A stretch of 64,000 bases of DNA from Kingdonia uniflora (GCA_014058105.1 JACGCM010002493.1:1302001-1366000), one strand, 5' to 3'. Shown: positions 36,301 through 50,063, counted from the first letter of the stretch. Notes: a model not told the origin generated them from the sequence alone. Numbers and translations are program-made.

Positions 36301-38083
36301 GGACTCATTTCAGGCTGAACTCCACAAAGCTGCAGATTTTGGTATACATGAGATTGTAACGGAATGTTTCCAATCTCGTCCAGAATCTTTTTGGGCAGTT
36401 AACAAGTACAAACAGAGTGTGCTTCACTTGGCAGTTAGATCCCGTCAAATAAAAATTTACAATCTCATTTATCAAATGAGCTCATTTAAGCATTTAGCTG
36501 CAGCCTATAAAGATCAGTTTGGTGAAAACATTTTGCATGTGGCGGGAAGATATGTACCTATATTTCAAGACAACTCTATCTCTGATGCAGCTTTACAAAT
36601 GCAACGTGAACTCCAGTGGTTTAAGGTAGATAACTTACCATTTTTTTCCTAGTGAAAGTTTTTTATGTCGGCTTTCTATCTACTTCAATCAATACCTGCT
36701 CATCTTGCTCTCAATATTTAGATCTTTCAACTTGCTTGTCTTTAGTGAGTCCATTATTGTGTTAATTTACAAGCTAAACTGAAAAGCAACTATCCTTTTG
36801 GATCTTCTACACTGAGATTGGCTATCTAACATTAGTTTCAAGCTGACAAACAACATTGTTTCTTGGAAGGAAAATGTTAACAACTTTAGGACCTTTTTCA
36901 AACTCATAGTTTACAAGCATTCTGTGCTATCTCAGGTTAGAATATAAATTTAGAACTCTTGAGTGGGAATACTCCACACTCAAAAATTTGTCTGTCGGAG
37001 ACACAACATGTTCTAATTTGCGAATAGCTTCTATATTTTCTCCTCACCGGGCAATCTGAAATCTGGTGTCTTACATGCCTGCAATCAAAACAGGTGAAAC
37101 CTTGACCCCCTACACCAATTTCATAGTAGGAACAGTAAGTGAAGGAACCGGAACTGAAGGTGAGATAGTCATACTTGATTTAAGTAGCTCCTCTGCTCTT
37201 TGGGCGAACTCAACCCTTCTCTCACGGCTAAAAGATCCTTAAGTGTCAAATCATTTTTAATAGAAGTTCTTACAACGGAAAAAGCCCAGTCTCAGAGTTT
37301 GTGGACCAAAATGTCTAAGCACGACCGTGCCTACAAATAGGCTGGATCGTATATGAATTGTTAAGGAGTGGACCATATCATAAAGTAGTTTAGCAAGATC
37401 AAGATAAGATCTAAAGATGCTATCAAGCATCATATATCATTTAACTGTTCCTAAGTTCCTATTTTTCGTGCAGGAGGTGGAAAAACATGTGCAACCTGCT
37501 TACAGAAAAAGTAAAAACATATACGGAGATACTCCTCAAATGGTATTTACATTTAGTCACAAGAAATTGGCCAAAGAAGGTGAAAAGTGGATGAGAGATA
37601 CGTCCGGTTCATGTATGGTAGTAGGCACACTAATTGCGACGGTAATGTTTGCTGCAGCCTTTACTGTACCTGGTGGTAACAGTAGTGATCAAGGCATTCC
37701 CATTTTCTTACAGGATAGATCTTTTATGATTTTTGCTATATCAGATGCCATATCTCTATTTTCATCGACCACTTCAGTCTTGATGTTTCTATCCATTCTC
37801 ACTTCCCGTTACGCAGAAGAAGATTTCCTATATTCCCTGCCCTCTCATAATTGGTCTCACCACTCTATTAATCTCGATGGCATCCATGATGATAGTCTTT
37901 GGTGCGACTCTCTCTATCGTCCTTGGTACAAAAATAATATGGATTTCTGTTCCTGTCACCCTATTATCTTGTGTCCCTGCGTTCTTCTTTGCATGGCTTG
38001 AGTTTCCCCTACTCATTGAAATGTTTCTTTTGACGTATGGTCCCAGTATTTTCCAAAGGCAGAGCGTGGATTCATTTCATTAG
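33338..38083 (+). pseudogene. ankyrin-PGG copy 2, frameshifted
   Basis: Plus-strand paralogue with exon remains at 33338-33352, 33464-33944, 34050-34202, 34286-34413, 36055-36102, 36192-36625 and 37474-38083. The first ankyrin block (YLSLYEAALKGDWESANRFF), the second (QSVLHLAVRSRQIKIYNLIY) and the PGG exon (WMRDTSGSCMVVGTLIATVM, PGG present) are readable. Two defects break the frame. Exon 4 is 128 nt, not a multiple of three as in the minus-strand copies. In exon 6, about five bases are missing at 37840-37843 after YSLP, so translation ends in a foreign tail while the true C-terminus continues in another frame (38083). Intron 4 was enlarged by a solo LTR at 35163-35973. A truncated but expressed protein cannot be excluded. 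Confidence 0.85.
35158..35978 (+). mobile_element. solo LTR with 5-bp target-site duplication CAGTG
   Basis: An 811-bp unit (35163-35973) starts tgtgacgacctacc and ends gggccgtgtca, with canonical TG...CA ends. It is flanked on both sides by CAGTG (35158-35162 and 35974-35978). The interior and partner LTR are absent, as expected after recombination between the two LTRs of a full element. It is GC-richer than its surroundings, is related to the inverted block at 24.7-28.3 kb, and lies in intron 4 of ankyrin copy 2. Confidence 0.9.
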
Positions 38084-38995
38084 CTTATCAACTTGGTAAG
38101 TTTTCTACTATATTGGTTGCAGCATTATACGGGAAGATCACATAGTAAGAAGCATTGTAATCAGGCTATTTGTAGAAGAGCATGTCATTAGGTTAGGGAT
38201 TTGCTTCTTGTGAAGTATGAACATTGCAATATACTTTTTAGTTGGTATATGTTAGTCTATTGCAACCAAATTGTTGCAACTCTGCTCTCCGTTGTAGCCT
38301 TGTTCAACTCTATTTTAACTTGTAAACTATTTTATGAAACTTACTTGTTCCCCTATGATTTTTGTAGAAGCCCAATTTATTTTTATTTTTTTAATTCAGT
38401 ATTGCACTCTACATTCTATATATCTCATTCAGTCATAGTATGCATTTGTACGATCTTGAATTTTTGATGGCGTCAAGCTTCGGTCTATATAGTACTAAAT
38501 TATTCGAAATCTTCAAAATAGGATGCAGCAGTAGGGACATTGCCAGATTCAATTTCTTGTGCACCTGAGTGTGGCACTTGTGAAAAGCTGCTGAACTAAG
38601 AAATATATTGCAGCACCAAAATCATACAAAAGGCGCATTGATTCCAACTTCTAATATCCTTTTAACTATAATATACTTCTAACATCCATGAAATATCCAG
38701 TTGTGCTACAAATGCTTCAGAACTGATCATAAATTAATAAAAACAATCAATGAACAATAGGACGAAACAATTACAGCAACTATTACAATCAACCAATGCA
38801 TAATTCACCAAAACTTCACAAGTATACACGTATAATAACCAATAAACCTATCAATTCACAATTCACAATTCACAATTCAAACTTCACAACTATCAGTTCC
38901 CCAATACTAACTGCTCCTGCAATGGTATCATCTGAAACTTAGCTTAATAAGTGAGATGTCACAAGTGGAACTAACGTAGATTTTTGTTTATAAAG
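38084..38995. other. tail-to-tail spacer between ankyrin copies 2 and 3
   Basis: Holds the 3' ends of two convergent genes. A short (acaattc)n run lies at about 38853-38880. No coding sequence seen. Confidence 0.5.
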
Positions 38996-41900
38996 CTAGT
39001 GAATGATATCTTGATTTTGCTTGTGAAATATGCTGGGGCCATAGGTTGAAAGGAAAAGTTCAAGGAGAAGGGGAAATTGGAGTAATGCAAACAATCCCAC
39101 TGGGACACAAGATAATAGAGACAATGTAATGGCAACCCCTGGCACTCTTTCACTAAAGATGATTGATAGAGTTGCACTAAAGGCTATCATCATGGATGCG
39201 ATGGAGATGAATAGAGTGGTAAGACCAATAATAAGTCTCTTGGGCAAGGCATATTGAAAATCTTCTTCTGCATAACGTGAAGTGAGAATGGATAGAAACA
39301 TCAAAGCAGAAGTGGTCGAAGAAAATAAAGATATAGCATCTGATATAGCAAATATCAGGAAAAATTTGTTTTCCAAAAAAATGGGAATGCCTTGATTACT
39401 ATTGTTGCCACCTGGTGCAGTAAAGGCTGCAGCAAACATCACTGTAGCAATGAGCGTGGCTACGACCATACATGAACTTGATGTATCTTTCATCCACACC
39501 CCTCCTTCTGAGAGCAAATCTTTATGTTCTTCTGTAAAAACCATTTTGGGTGATTTTCCTTTTGAATTTTTACTCTCTCTGTACGAAGGTTGTACAATTT
39601 TTTCCACCTCCTACATGAAAAATTCTCTCAGAATTTGAAAACGCAAAAGAAGAATTAACTAGTGCATTATCTTAAATTCAAAAGGTTAGTAAATGGAGAG
39701 GACAAGAAAGACTTCAAGTGTTATATCTGAATACATCCAGACTCCAGAGACAACCTAGTATCCACAATGCATTAAGTAACATATACACCTTATAAATATG
39801 TTAATATATGGCCCATTATTGTTGAATATTTTGAAGAGCGGAAATTCGCCCAAAACTGCGTACAAACCCAATAGAAAAAAGCAACAAATTTCAGCTGACA
39901 AGTACAGTAAGGAAATACACTTTAGAAACAAAAAGCAGTTTCGTGGATACAAAAATTACGTTTTGCGACTTTCCTAGAGGGAATCTTAACCTTATTAGAT
40001 TTTAATTACATCTATATAAGCCAAGATTTATGTGTTAATTTACAAGAGAGTTTAATATTTAAAATTCCTCTCCACTCTAGTCTTTATAAAGGTATAGTAT
40101 ACCCTCTATAAAACCCACGAACAAAATATTTCTTTGTGGTGTGTTATAGTGTGATGGAAGGAACAAATCTGAACTTCGTCATTTTAAGGTTGTAAGATTC
40201 TTGCCAGGGGAAAACCTTTTTATCTTTCCATTTATAGTGTTCCTTTTGTGCAGGAAAAATGGCAAGAAAAGTTCAAATGTAAAAAGCATTATTGTTCTCG
40301 TCACTCATGGTCAGCTAAGGGAGAAGTTTGACCCACACTGTGTCATAGACGATTATTTGTGCACCCACACAGCTTAAGCTTGGGATCCTGATGGCTCGTA
40401 AGTGCCTAAAATTATGAATAATTTTTTTGTCTAACTTATATTTTAAGAATGAGTATGGTTGTTTTATCAAATGCGCATCTTGGAAACTCTATTGTACGGT
40501 CTTCTCCCCCACTAAGAATCACCATACCTGCTCTCTTATGTCCTCTATTTGTTCTTTGATCTTTCTTTCTCTTTCATTCTATCTTTACAAATCAAGTATT
40601 ATAACTTATAAGAAAGAAAATAAGATCAAAGACTTGACTTATGGTAAAACAAACTACCTTAAACCACTGGAGTTCACGTTGCATTTGTAAAGCTGCACCT
40701 GTAACCAAGTTAAATTGAGAGAGAGGTGCCAATTTTCCCGCCAAATGCAAGATGTTGTTACCAGACTTATCTTTACGTGTTGTGGCAAAATGCTTATATG
40801 AACTCATCTGATATATGAGATTGTAAACATTAACTTGTCGATGTAAAATTGCAAGCTGCAGTACGTTACGTCCATCCTCTCTATGAATCCAAAGTGTATC
40901 TGGACGAGATAAAATACATTCACGAACAATTTCATATACACCACATCGTGCAGCCTCAAGGATGTCTAACTCCCATGATCCCATGACTTCTGAGTGGTTT
41001 AAACTGCTAAATTCAGTACAGATGTGTTTGACCAATTGAAGAGTTTGCATATGCATCAACTTTGTGTCACGAATCCTTTTTATAAAAGGGGCTGCAAACT
41101 AAACCAAGTCAAGAAAGAGAAAACAAGTCATAACAAACATTCACATTTTGTATATACCCAATTGGTTTATAGCATCCCAAGATATCACTATCATTTTCCT
41201 GAATACTGTACCAAGAAATTAGATGAAACCTTATTAAATACAATGCCGAGTGGCTCATAAACACTATGATCTGTAACTTAATTAATACGGGTTATGAATA
41301 TAATGCTGAAGGCAGGTGCTTGAGGTGTGACATTGAATACAAAATTAATATAGATTCATCCCAATCCACTGTTAATGAAATAATTGCGGAGATTACGCTC
41401 AAATATAAGATATAGTTCACCTACAGATTATCAAAATGAAGAATTTCTCAAACCTGATCTGAATTGGAGTCCTAGAACAGATAGAGACCAACTGGGTACG
41501 TGCATACAGGCGTTAGTATTTGGAACTGGATCCTCTGGGTTATGTGTGATGTGGAGATCTTTCAGCTCCACGTGTATACCTTGAAGAGAGGCAAGTGATA
41601 TTACCAAGTTAGAGATCCTGAAAAGTTTCTGAAAAATGATATAAGAGAATTAGAGTTTAAGATATTGTCCTTTCTTGTTTTGTTGGTTTACAAACAAAGA
41701 AGAAACAAAACTAGTTTACTTCTTGTGGATCTTATTCATGTAGTCTGCTTATTCGGGCAAAATAACAAAAGTTGGTTTTCTATAGACTATCCCAAATTCT
41801 TACCTTCTATCTATTTCATGGTAAGTCATGAACCCCAATTGCCAACTAGTACAATTGTCAATAAAAACAACTACAATCATGAAATCGAAAGGAATAATTA

Positions 41901-44579
41901 TACATAATTAGTGCTGCAAAAATATGTTTAATTCTAAAAAGAACAGCATTGACTAGTTGGAATCTGACTTCCATAATCCAAATCCTTTCATAAGAAGAAC
42001 TCACAGAGTATTAAAACATGCTAAATAACAAAACGGGAAATTAAAACCACATTGGTTTCCCTCATATGAACTCCAGTACATCGATATTCTCACAACCAAG
42101 TGAGAAAATCCATTACGACAGGGGCCTTGAGACACCAAGATGCCCAATACTCCCCTTCAAACTGATGACAAGTTCAGCTACAAATCTAGATAGCATAGGT
42201 ATGTGCCAACAATGTTGTCAATGGAGATATGAAGCCCAATGAGCATAAGTATGTAGAAACCGATGGTCAAGAGAATTGTAAAGCACAAGTGAGAATTTTG
42301 GACATGAGCAACTGACATCCAACTGGCTATGTCATGATGAAGCCACATATAAGATAAAATTCAATGAACGAGCAAAGTTTTTTGATGGTTGGGGACACCA
42401 ATTTTGAAGAAAATCGAAAATATGAACTCAGGATGCCTTACTGTTGCAGAGAGACATAATGCGTGTGAGATTGTACCATGGAACTGCACAGGCTAAACAA
42501 GAATAGGTGTGACACTCCGCCCTAGCGGGTGTACTGGAGAGGCATCTAACCCGAGTGTGGTGATGGTTGTGCCAGTTGTTGATTCCCATAATGCTTAAGA
42601 TCTTACCGGGCATATGGTCCTTAAGTTAAGGTCTTACTCTACTTGTCACCAAGGCTTTCTGAGGGTAACAAAACACCACACCTCTGCTTGAGGCAGTCGA
42701 GTGGGGACAATATCGGTGCGCATAGAGTAGGGTGTGACAATAGACATGAAGAGAATAACACATAAAGTATTGATAATGAGTGAAGTTCGTGACTTCCCAA
42801 TGTGGAGAGAAGAAGTTAGTGAGATTCAGAAAAAAGAGTAAGGGAGAAATAAGGAGGTTTCTTTCTCAAAATAAGGCATCTGTTCTTGGGGCTTTGATTG
42901 ACTAAGGTTCTAAGCTTTACCAGTATCAAAGGAAGTAGTTACCTAGAGGTTCGAGTTCTCAAGTCTGCTGATGTATTTGTTTACGATTGTTACGAACCTC
43001 AGTGGATCAATGAAGTGGGACAGTATATGCTAGTTCATAGGTTCTAAGCTTTACCAGTATCAAAGGAAGTAGCTACCTGGAGGTCCGAGTTCTCAAGTCT
43101 GCCGATGTATTTGTATACGATTGCTACAAGCCTCAGTGGATCAATGAAGTGGGACAGTATATCTAGTTCATACAACTAATATCTCCCTAGATCTTCTCTC
43201 TGTACCTATCTTAGTCTCACGTTGGTACTCCTCTAGCATCAAAAATATACATTTAGAAACTAACAATATAGAACCTTAACCTCTCTAGGTTTGATCCACC
43301 CACGCCTTCTCTATATTTGCTACTGACAATGTCTTCCACTATTTTGCTAGCTACTCCTAAATCTCTAGAGCCATTTGTGTACAAAGTTCCCCATTTTTCT
43401 GATACATCTATATGCCGCGTGCTTTTTTAGATTAACAGACTTTCACTTGACCAAGTGGTATCCGTGACTATCCTGCCAATCGTGGTAAAGGAAATTAAGC
43501 ATATGCCTCCCAAACTCGGCATTGCTAGTCTAGCAAGTATTGATAATAAGTAAACGGGAATGTTGACCAATTTTGGAAATGAGTACCATATACCCACCAC
43601 CTCTAGACAGTATTCAACATTGCCACTGAGCAATCAATATATAATGAGAAGTGTTGCAGATACATACATGCATAGATAAGTTTCTGCCAGAATGTCATAT
43701 GAGCTCCACTGGCAAATGCGGATGGTGTTCCAGCTAACGCATACAGAGGGGTATAGTCAAGGTAAGATTTTTTTTCACCCTTTCCGTTACAATCTATCTC
43801 CTTTTCCCCCATATAAGTAGCTAACCCCGGGTATTTCTGGACAAGATGTAAAGCAATGTCTGCGACAAAGACAGTAAGTGTTAAATATCATTAGTAGTAG
43901 TAATATCAAATCAAGAAACTCAAGAATATGCACTAGTTTCGTTTTGACACAAGCATACCATACAAACCCACAACTATTAAATGATTTAGAATCCAAATGC
44001 CGATCATTCCCGTAAAGAGGCTATCATTTGTAACAGATAAGAGATACATCACCGTATCCCTGTGACCATATTGCGCGCCATCTAAGACTGGTACCTTCCT
44101 CCAATTATCCTGCATTTGTGCCAAATCGAGATTCTTCCTAACAAGAATCTCTGCTGCCTTAGTATTTCCAGTTATGCCAGTATAGCAAAGTGCGTTACAA
44201 TCATCACTGTCTTTCAGCGATAGTGCTTCTAAGGGCATCAACTCCACGAGATTTTCCACGAACCCAGTAGAGTGCCCTGCCCCAATAGCAACCTGGAGAG
44301 CAGTCCTAGAGGTACTTGTAATCTTGGCAGTTACGGCATCGGGATCAAGGTCGAAGAATCGCCTCGCACTCTCCCAATCTGCTTTTAGTGCAGCTTTGTA
44401 TAGTGGATGATACCAACTTATATCCTTTTGGTTCTTTTCCTCTGTTAGAAAAAGAGGATTTGATCCAAATCAAAGAAGAATACACCAAAAACAAAAACAA
44501 AAGCAAAAACAAGTCATACCAGGTTTATGGGTATTAGGGTTTTGATGTTTTGATGTTTTGATAAAGATGATGATGCCAT
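38996..44579 (-). CDS. ankyrin-repeat/PGG membrane protein, copy 3, 651 aa, intact
   Basis: Second apparently intact member of the array. The seven exons are 44579-44520, 44439-43959, 43859-43668, 41579-41454, 41205-41158, 41091-40658 and 39610-38996, joining to 652 codons with stop. The N-terminus is short (MASSSLSKHQNIKTL), then the first ankyrin block starts at WYHPLYKAALKADWESARRF. Exon 3 carries TFWQKLIYA. Exon 6 has the second ankyrin block (DGRNVLQLAILHRQVNVYNL). The PGG domain has its PGG triplet at about 513-515 (FTAPGGNN), four hydrophobic segments and the usual end YGPSIFHKQNQDIIH. Intron 3 is about 2.1 kb and contains a tandem duplication and a small TG...CA element. The exon 2 acceptor (AACAGAG) was chosen because the alternative AG two bases earlier gives a stop. 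Cytoplasmic ankyrin and membrane PGG topology is inferred from the family. Confidence 0.88.
42508..42739. mobile_element. possible 232-bp solo LTR or small element in intron 3 of ankyrin copy 3
   Basis: The unit starts tgtgacactccgccc and ends agggtgtgaca, with TG...CA ends. It is more GC-rich than the intron around it. The flanks share an imperfect atag word (42504-42507 region and 42740-42743). Class uncertain; it could be a short solo LTR. Confidence 0.4.
42906..43172. repeat. tandem duplication, two ~134-bp units
   Basis: Units at 42906-43039 and 43040-43172 both begin ggttctaagctttaccagta and end in a ctagttcata-type word, with about ten differences. Both lie in intron 3 of ankyrin copy 3. 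Confidence 0.88.
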
Positions 44580-45359
44580 GACTTTTTCCCAATTTGAAAG
44601 AGAGAAATGGTTTGTTTGTTTGTTTTTTTGTTGCTTTAAAAACATGTAAACATTTGTACTTCAGAAGGGTTCTTCCCCAATAAGAAATGTTTTTTTGTTG
44701 CTTAGACTTTCAGTTGACAACTATAGAAATCTACCAACTAGCCTACTGTGACTGAGAGTTGCACCTCTGATAACAAGTTTTGGAAGGTATGATTTGCCCA
44801 GGAAATTGTATCCCTGCCAATATCCCAGAAAGCCAGTTGATTCAGATGAGGCCCAGGTGATGGAATAGTCCTATAATTTAAGATGGCGCCATTCTACTCC
44901 TTTCTTTCTTTCCTTTTTTTGCCTATATTTTTTAGACACACAAGTAATTCTTAGGCGTGATACTCTTTTGAAACCTCTAGTTTTGAGCTCAGAATGCTTT
45001 GAGTTTAGTTCAGTGATCAAGCTCTACTGGAAAAATGCCGTTTTTTGCTGAAAGCGAAAGAAGAGGAACACAAAAAATAAAAGTTCGCTATGATGTGGCT
45101 CGAGCCTCTGCCTTTCAGATGCCTCAAAGTTAAGATACAGATACCTTTCTACTGCTGAAACTCAAAGTTAATTTTAATGACGAATCATATAATATACAAA
45201 TAACAGAATGTAATCAAGTAATTAAAATAGAAAAAGAAAAAGAAAACGTATTCCACCATAGGCATAAAGGTAAGATTCTTATTTCTTAACTTGCAGTCCC
45301 TGCAATAATAACTGAATCCTGCAATGGTGCTTTGGCCAATTGATGTCCCAGTTTAAACA
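44580..45359. other. spacer between ankyrin copies 3 and 4
   Basis: Promoter side of copy 3 and lost 3' end of copy 4. No coding sequence or known repeat is recognised. Confidence 0.45.
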
Positions 45360-48300
45360 CTACTTAATTTGTCCGCTGATACCAAGGACGATAAAGAGAG
45401 TCGCACCAAAGGCTATCATCATGGATGCAATTGAGATGAATAGAGTGGTAAGTCCAGCAATAAGCCTCTTGGGCAAGGAACAGAGGAAGTCTTCTTCTGC
45501 GTAACGTGAAGTGAGAATGGAAAGAAATATCAAGACTGAAGTGATAGAAAAAAACAAACCTATGGCATCTGATACAGCAAAAACCATGAAAGAACTTGCT
45601 TGCAAGAAGATGGGAATGCCTTGATCACTATTGTTACCACCCGGTACAGTAAAAGCTGCAGTAAACATTATAGTAGCAATGAGTGTGGCTACAACCATAC
45701 ATGAAGTTGATGTATCCTTCATCCATGCCTCACTTTCTTTGACCAACTCTTTATGTTCCTCTGTGAATAGCAATTTGGATGGTTTCTTTTCTAAGTTTTT
45801 ATGTTCTTGAACCTCAGGATGCATATGACTTTGTACCACCTGCATGAAGGAGTTACTTAGAACTTGAAAATGTGAAGGATTACTTAAGATCGTTCTATTG
45901 AAAGTTCAAAGCTTAATAGGACCATATATGGAGAGTATCATGCACGCTTATCCCTTAATTATAAGGTTAACTTAGATATGCTTAGCGCTTAGGTTAAACC
46001 TAAAGCAAAGATATGATAAGAATAGGTCGTGTAGTTAAGCATAGTCAAGCAAGCTACCTTGAACCACTGGAGTTCACGTTGCATTTGTAAAGGTACCAGA
46101 AACAGAGTTCAGTTGAGGAGGATGTGCCAACTTCCCTGCGGAATGCAAGAGGCAGTTTTGCGACTCGCCCAATACAAGTCCTAGGACAAAAATTTTAGTG
46201 GAACTTAGCTGGTATATGAGATTGAAAACTTTTACTTGTCGATGTAAGACTGCATGGTAAAGTGCGTTAAAACACACCAAGTCACGGAAGCAAAGAGACT
46301 CAGGCTTTGACAGAAGACATTCGCTTACGATTTCATGTATGCCACAAGATGCTGCTTCAACAATCTCTGCATTCAATGAGCTTAAGCCTTTAGAGTGCTC
46401 CAAACCTCTAAGCTCCGCACCGATGCATTTTACAAGCTCAAGTGTTTGAATATGCATCAACTTTGTATCATGAATCATTTTGATACATGGGGCTGAAATT
46501 TAAACCAAGTGTGAAAAACTTTATCTAAACAACAGATAACCCAGCTTTGCCTTAATAATACGTTTGATTGATACATACGTACCTAATTGCTTGGCAGCCT
46601 TCCAGAATGTGTAACAGATTCTTCGGAATACTGGACCAAAAAAATTAGATCAGATCGACCTCATATCCTTAGATCACAGACTAGTTTTTCATAACCTAAT
46701 TTTTTTTCTCCAATGTGTTTGTGAAATTGTGTCATTATTTGGTTCGGAGTTACCATATTTTAATATCTTAATATTTGTCTAGTTCAATCTGGTAAAATAG
46801 TTCCATGAAGGTTCGAAGTTTTTAAAATATATCAAAGATAAAATCCAATATGGTTGTACCTATATGGTTACAATGCGTTTTCTTTCTTAAGGGTCTTTAG
46901 CTCAAATTGGTAGAGCACTTGGAAGTTGGTTTTATCCCAAAGAGATGGTGATTCGAATTTACATGATCCTAATCCATGTTTTATACAAGAGTAAATTTGA
47001 GAAAACCCCCACTTTTGTACACCGTTTGGTGATGCGCGTGTACACATGGATGTCGAGGTAGAGATATTTCGCTCTTTAGGGCGGTTTTCCCTTTCGGTTT
47101 TGTTATGTTTTTAAGGACATAAAAGGGCGTACTAGATTTTCATGTTTTACTTAGGTCTGATTACACAGTTTACACTTAAATATACACTTTAACATCTCAC
47201 TAGAACTCTAATAAGATAATAAATACTTGCCTCTCATTGACCCCCACCCTAGTGCCTCATACTTCTGATTCTCTCAGGGCCAGGGGTGGGTTTATTTTTA
47301 GGATCAGCAAAACAAATGCAGATTTTTTGATATTATATTATAGAGGCGGGAGCTAAGTTAATCAAACTAATATGGACTCACTTTTTCCAACTACAAGGAG
47401 AATGATATGAAAGAAATAGCAAACCTAATATAAGTTGGACGCCTCGAATAGATCTGTACCAAATGGGTATTTGCATGCAAGCATTAGAGTTTGGGGAGGG
47501 GTCTTCTATGTCATGAACGATGTTATGGATATGAGAAATTTCAAATTCCACAGGGACACCTTCATCAAAGAAAATTGAGAATATCAAGTGATCTAGTAAA
47601 ATTACACGAGTTATGAAGTTGCATTTCTCATAGTTTATAACTTCCCCAGAAAAAAGAGCAGATGTATTGGTTAGACCTTGCTTGATAAAGTTGTTCCAAA
47701 TTATTTATGATGTAAACTGATTACGCGAAGCCAATAATTAAGAAAAACACCAGTTTTAACAAAATGAATTAGGTTTGTGAGGAACCCTAATTTTATTACC
47801 TTATTATGACAAGACTACTTTAACTGAATTAACTCTATTAACTAACCAATAAACAAATAACCTACGGAGCTAAAAACTAAAATACAAAGCATTAAAAACA
47901 TTAAATAAATATTGGTGGTACGGTGGGTAAACGATCCTATGAGGATGCGCCACATCAATTTGAGTCTAGAACTTATATTCTTTATTTTATTACTTCACGC
48001 ATGAGGATCCAACTAATAAAGAGTAGGGGCTGCAGATACAAACATGAGTAGATAAGCTGTTGCCAAAATGTGAGATGAGTCCCACTGGGAAATGCCGAGG
48101 GAGTTCCAGCTAAACAATATAGAGGGGTGATCTCGTCGTCCATCTTTATCATCAGCTTTATTCATGCCTTTCTGACCATCCTTCTTTCGATCTCTATAAC
48201 TAGCTAGTCCTGGGTATCGCTTAACAAGATTTAAAGCTACGTCTAATAAGAGGATGAAGAATGAAATGTTTAGTCACAAGATATAACTAAGTAATTGAAA

Positions 48301-49084
48301 GTGCACCACTAATTTGGTTCCTACTCACCGTGGAAGCCAGCAACTATTAGATGCTTTAGGATAGAAATCCCTGCTCTTCCTGTGAATAGAGTATTGTCTG
48401 TCACGGATAGAAGAAATACCAATGTGTCCCTATGACCGTATTTAGCAGCCAACCTGAGTGGTATGTGTTTCCAATGTTGATACATATTTGGGAGGTTGGG
48501 ATTTTTCCTTACAAGAATCTCTGCTGCCTTGGTGTTCCCGTTTATTCCAGCATAACCAAGTGCTGTGCAGCCATCATCTTCTGTCAGAGCGAGCGCTTCT
48601 AAGGACATCAAATCTACAAGTTTATCTATGAACGGTGTGGCATGTCCTGCACCAACTGTAATATGGAGAGCAGTCCTAGAGGCAAGTGTAATCTCCGCAG
48701 TTACAGCATCAGGCTCAAGGTCAAAGAACTGCCTTGCACTCTCCCAATCCCCTTTTAATGCAGCTTTGTACAGTGGATGATACCAAGTAAGATCCTTTTT
48801 GCTTTTCTTCTTCTTCTTTTTATATCTTTTCTTTTTTTGAGAAGTTAAGCTTTGGTTAGACAAGGCCCCATCATCACCCGCTATATTGGTCAAGTAAAGG
48901 ATAGATTGTGTAAGTGCATTCTACATTAATACACCTTAATATCTATATAATCCTAATCTGAGAGACAGGCTTTGATTAAATCAAGAGAAGAATAAATAAT
49001 AATAAAACATAAATCTAAAGTTTAATGATTATTACCTGGTTCCTCATTGTCAATATTTTGACGTCCTCGTGAAGATGATGCCAT
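45360..49084 (-). pseudogene. ankyrin-PGG copy 4, frameshifted and 3'-truncated
   Basis: Minus-strand paralogue with exon remains 49084-49036, 48880-48329, 48242-48044, 47559-47425, 46630-46583, 46492-46058 and 45839-45360. The N-terminal exon is lysine-rich (KKKRYKKKKKKSKKD) and its first ankyrin block is intact (DGCTALGYAGINGNTKAAEI). Three lesions are seen. Exon 3 is 199 nt and slips frame before the TPLYCLAGTPSAF segment. Exon 6 slips near 46092-46096 so that VSG is followed by TFTNAT-stop instead of the usual LQMQRELQW. The PGG exon keeps WMKDTSTSC and the PGG triplet but stops at 45360 after FIVLGISGQIK, lacking roughly the last 55 residues including the final membrane segment. It is head-to-head with copy 5. 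Intron 4 holds a tRNA-like relic. Confidence 0.87.
46891..46969 (+). pseudogene. tRNA-like relic (tRNA pseudogene or SINE head)
   Basis: It starts gggtctttagctcaaattgg, which carries an A-box-like sequence, and the D stem GCTC/GAGC forms. A B-box-like gattcgaatt follows about 40 bases later. The 5' gggtctt can pair with most of the 3' tgatcc end. The anticodon stem cannot form with a 7-nt loop, so it is not a working tRNA. It lies in intron 4 of ankyrin copy 4. Confidence 0.5.
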
Positions 49085-50063
49085 TGATGAAGGATTGATG
49101 TTTTGGCAACTTTAAGAAGATGATAAGAGTAAACGCTGGGTACTAGTTTATATTTCTTTAGACAGCCTTTAGTTGTACAAGAAATGTTTAATGGTTCATA
49201 TTTTACATGTTTCTTCAAGCCGGTATTGTATATTTAATGGTTTAGTCTGCTATTCTATATATGCTTTCTACATTAAATGGTTAAAACGTTCCAAATCTAC
49301 TGTATAAGATAATAAGATGAGATTATCCAAAATGGTGGAGCAAAACATTACTGCAGATTTTAACTTAACGTTTAATCATAGAGTGTACAAGATAGAGGTG
49401 GAAGAATGCAGTCCAGGATTAAATAGTACTAGAACAAGTTCATAAATTGTTTGTGCCACTCTCACATACAAACTCCAGTGAGGTGCACAACTTCTTAGCA
49501 TGACCGTGTTCACAACATTGTTATCATCAAAATGGAAGAAGCAAGCCAAGCTTTTCAGTTTGAACATTATTACGATGAATTGAGAGGTAATGAAGGCACA
49601 TAGATAATGGTGAACTATAGTTAAGAGCTGCCACAAAAGTTGATGGATTGATTAAATTAATTCAGGCTGCCTGCCACTTATTTTACTCTGTTGTTTTATT
49701 TTAGACCTGTGGATGCTCTTACAATAATTCCATCATGCGCACCAAGCGGGGCTAGTGATCTGTCTATGACACCTAATTTTTTTGTTGCCATCTCCATATG
49801 CAAAGTACTCACATTATACTAAATATTTTTGCTTGAGAAAAACATTATTCTAATTCTAAACATTTTGGCTGATGGAAATTGGTGTAATTGACCTGGAATA
49901 CTTTGAAGCCTGATAAGAGCTTCTCCTCTCTCTCTCTCATGAAGATAAATCTCTTACCATTATATGTCCTAATATATGTTGGGAAAGATTGTTTTTTAGA
50001 ATTAATGTTTGTACTCATCAAACTGCTATAATCTACTAACTTAGCCTACCTGGACGATACATT
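49085..50063. other. shared head-to-head promoter region, ankyrin copies 4 and 5
   Basis: 979 bp between divergent start codons, close in length to the 1.09-kb spacer between copies 1 and 2. It contains a (TC)n run at about 49920-49942. No coding sequence. Confidence 0.5.
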
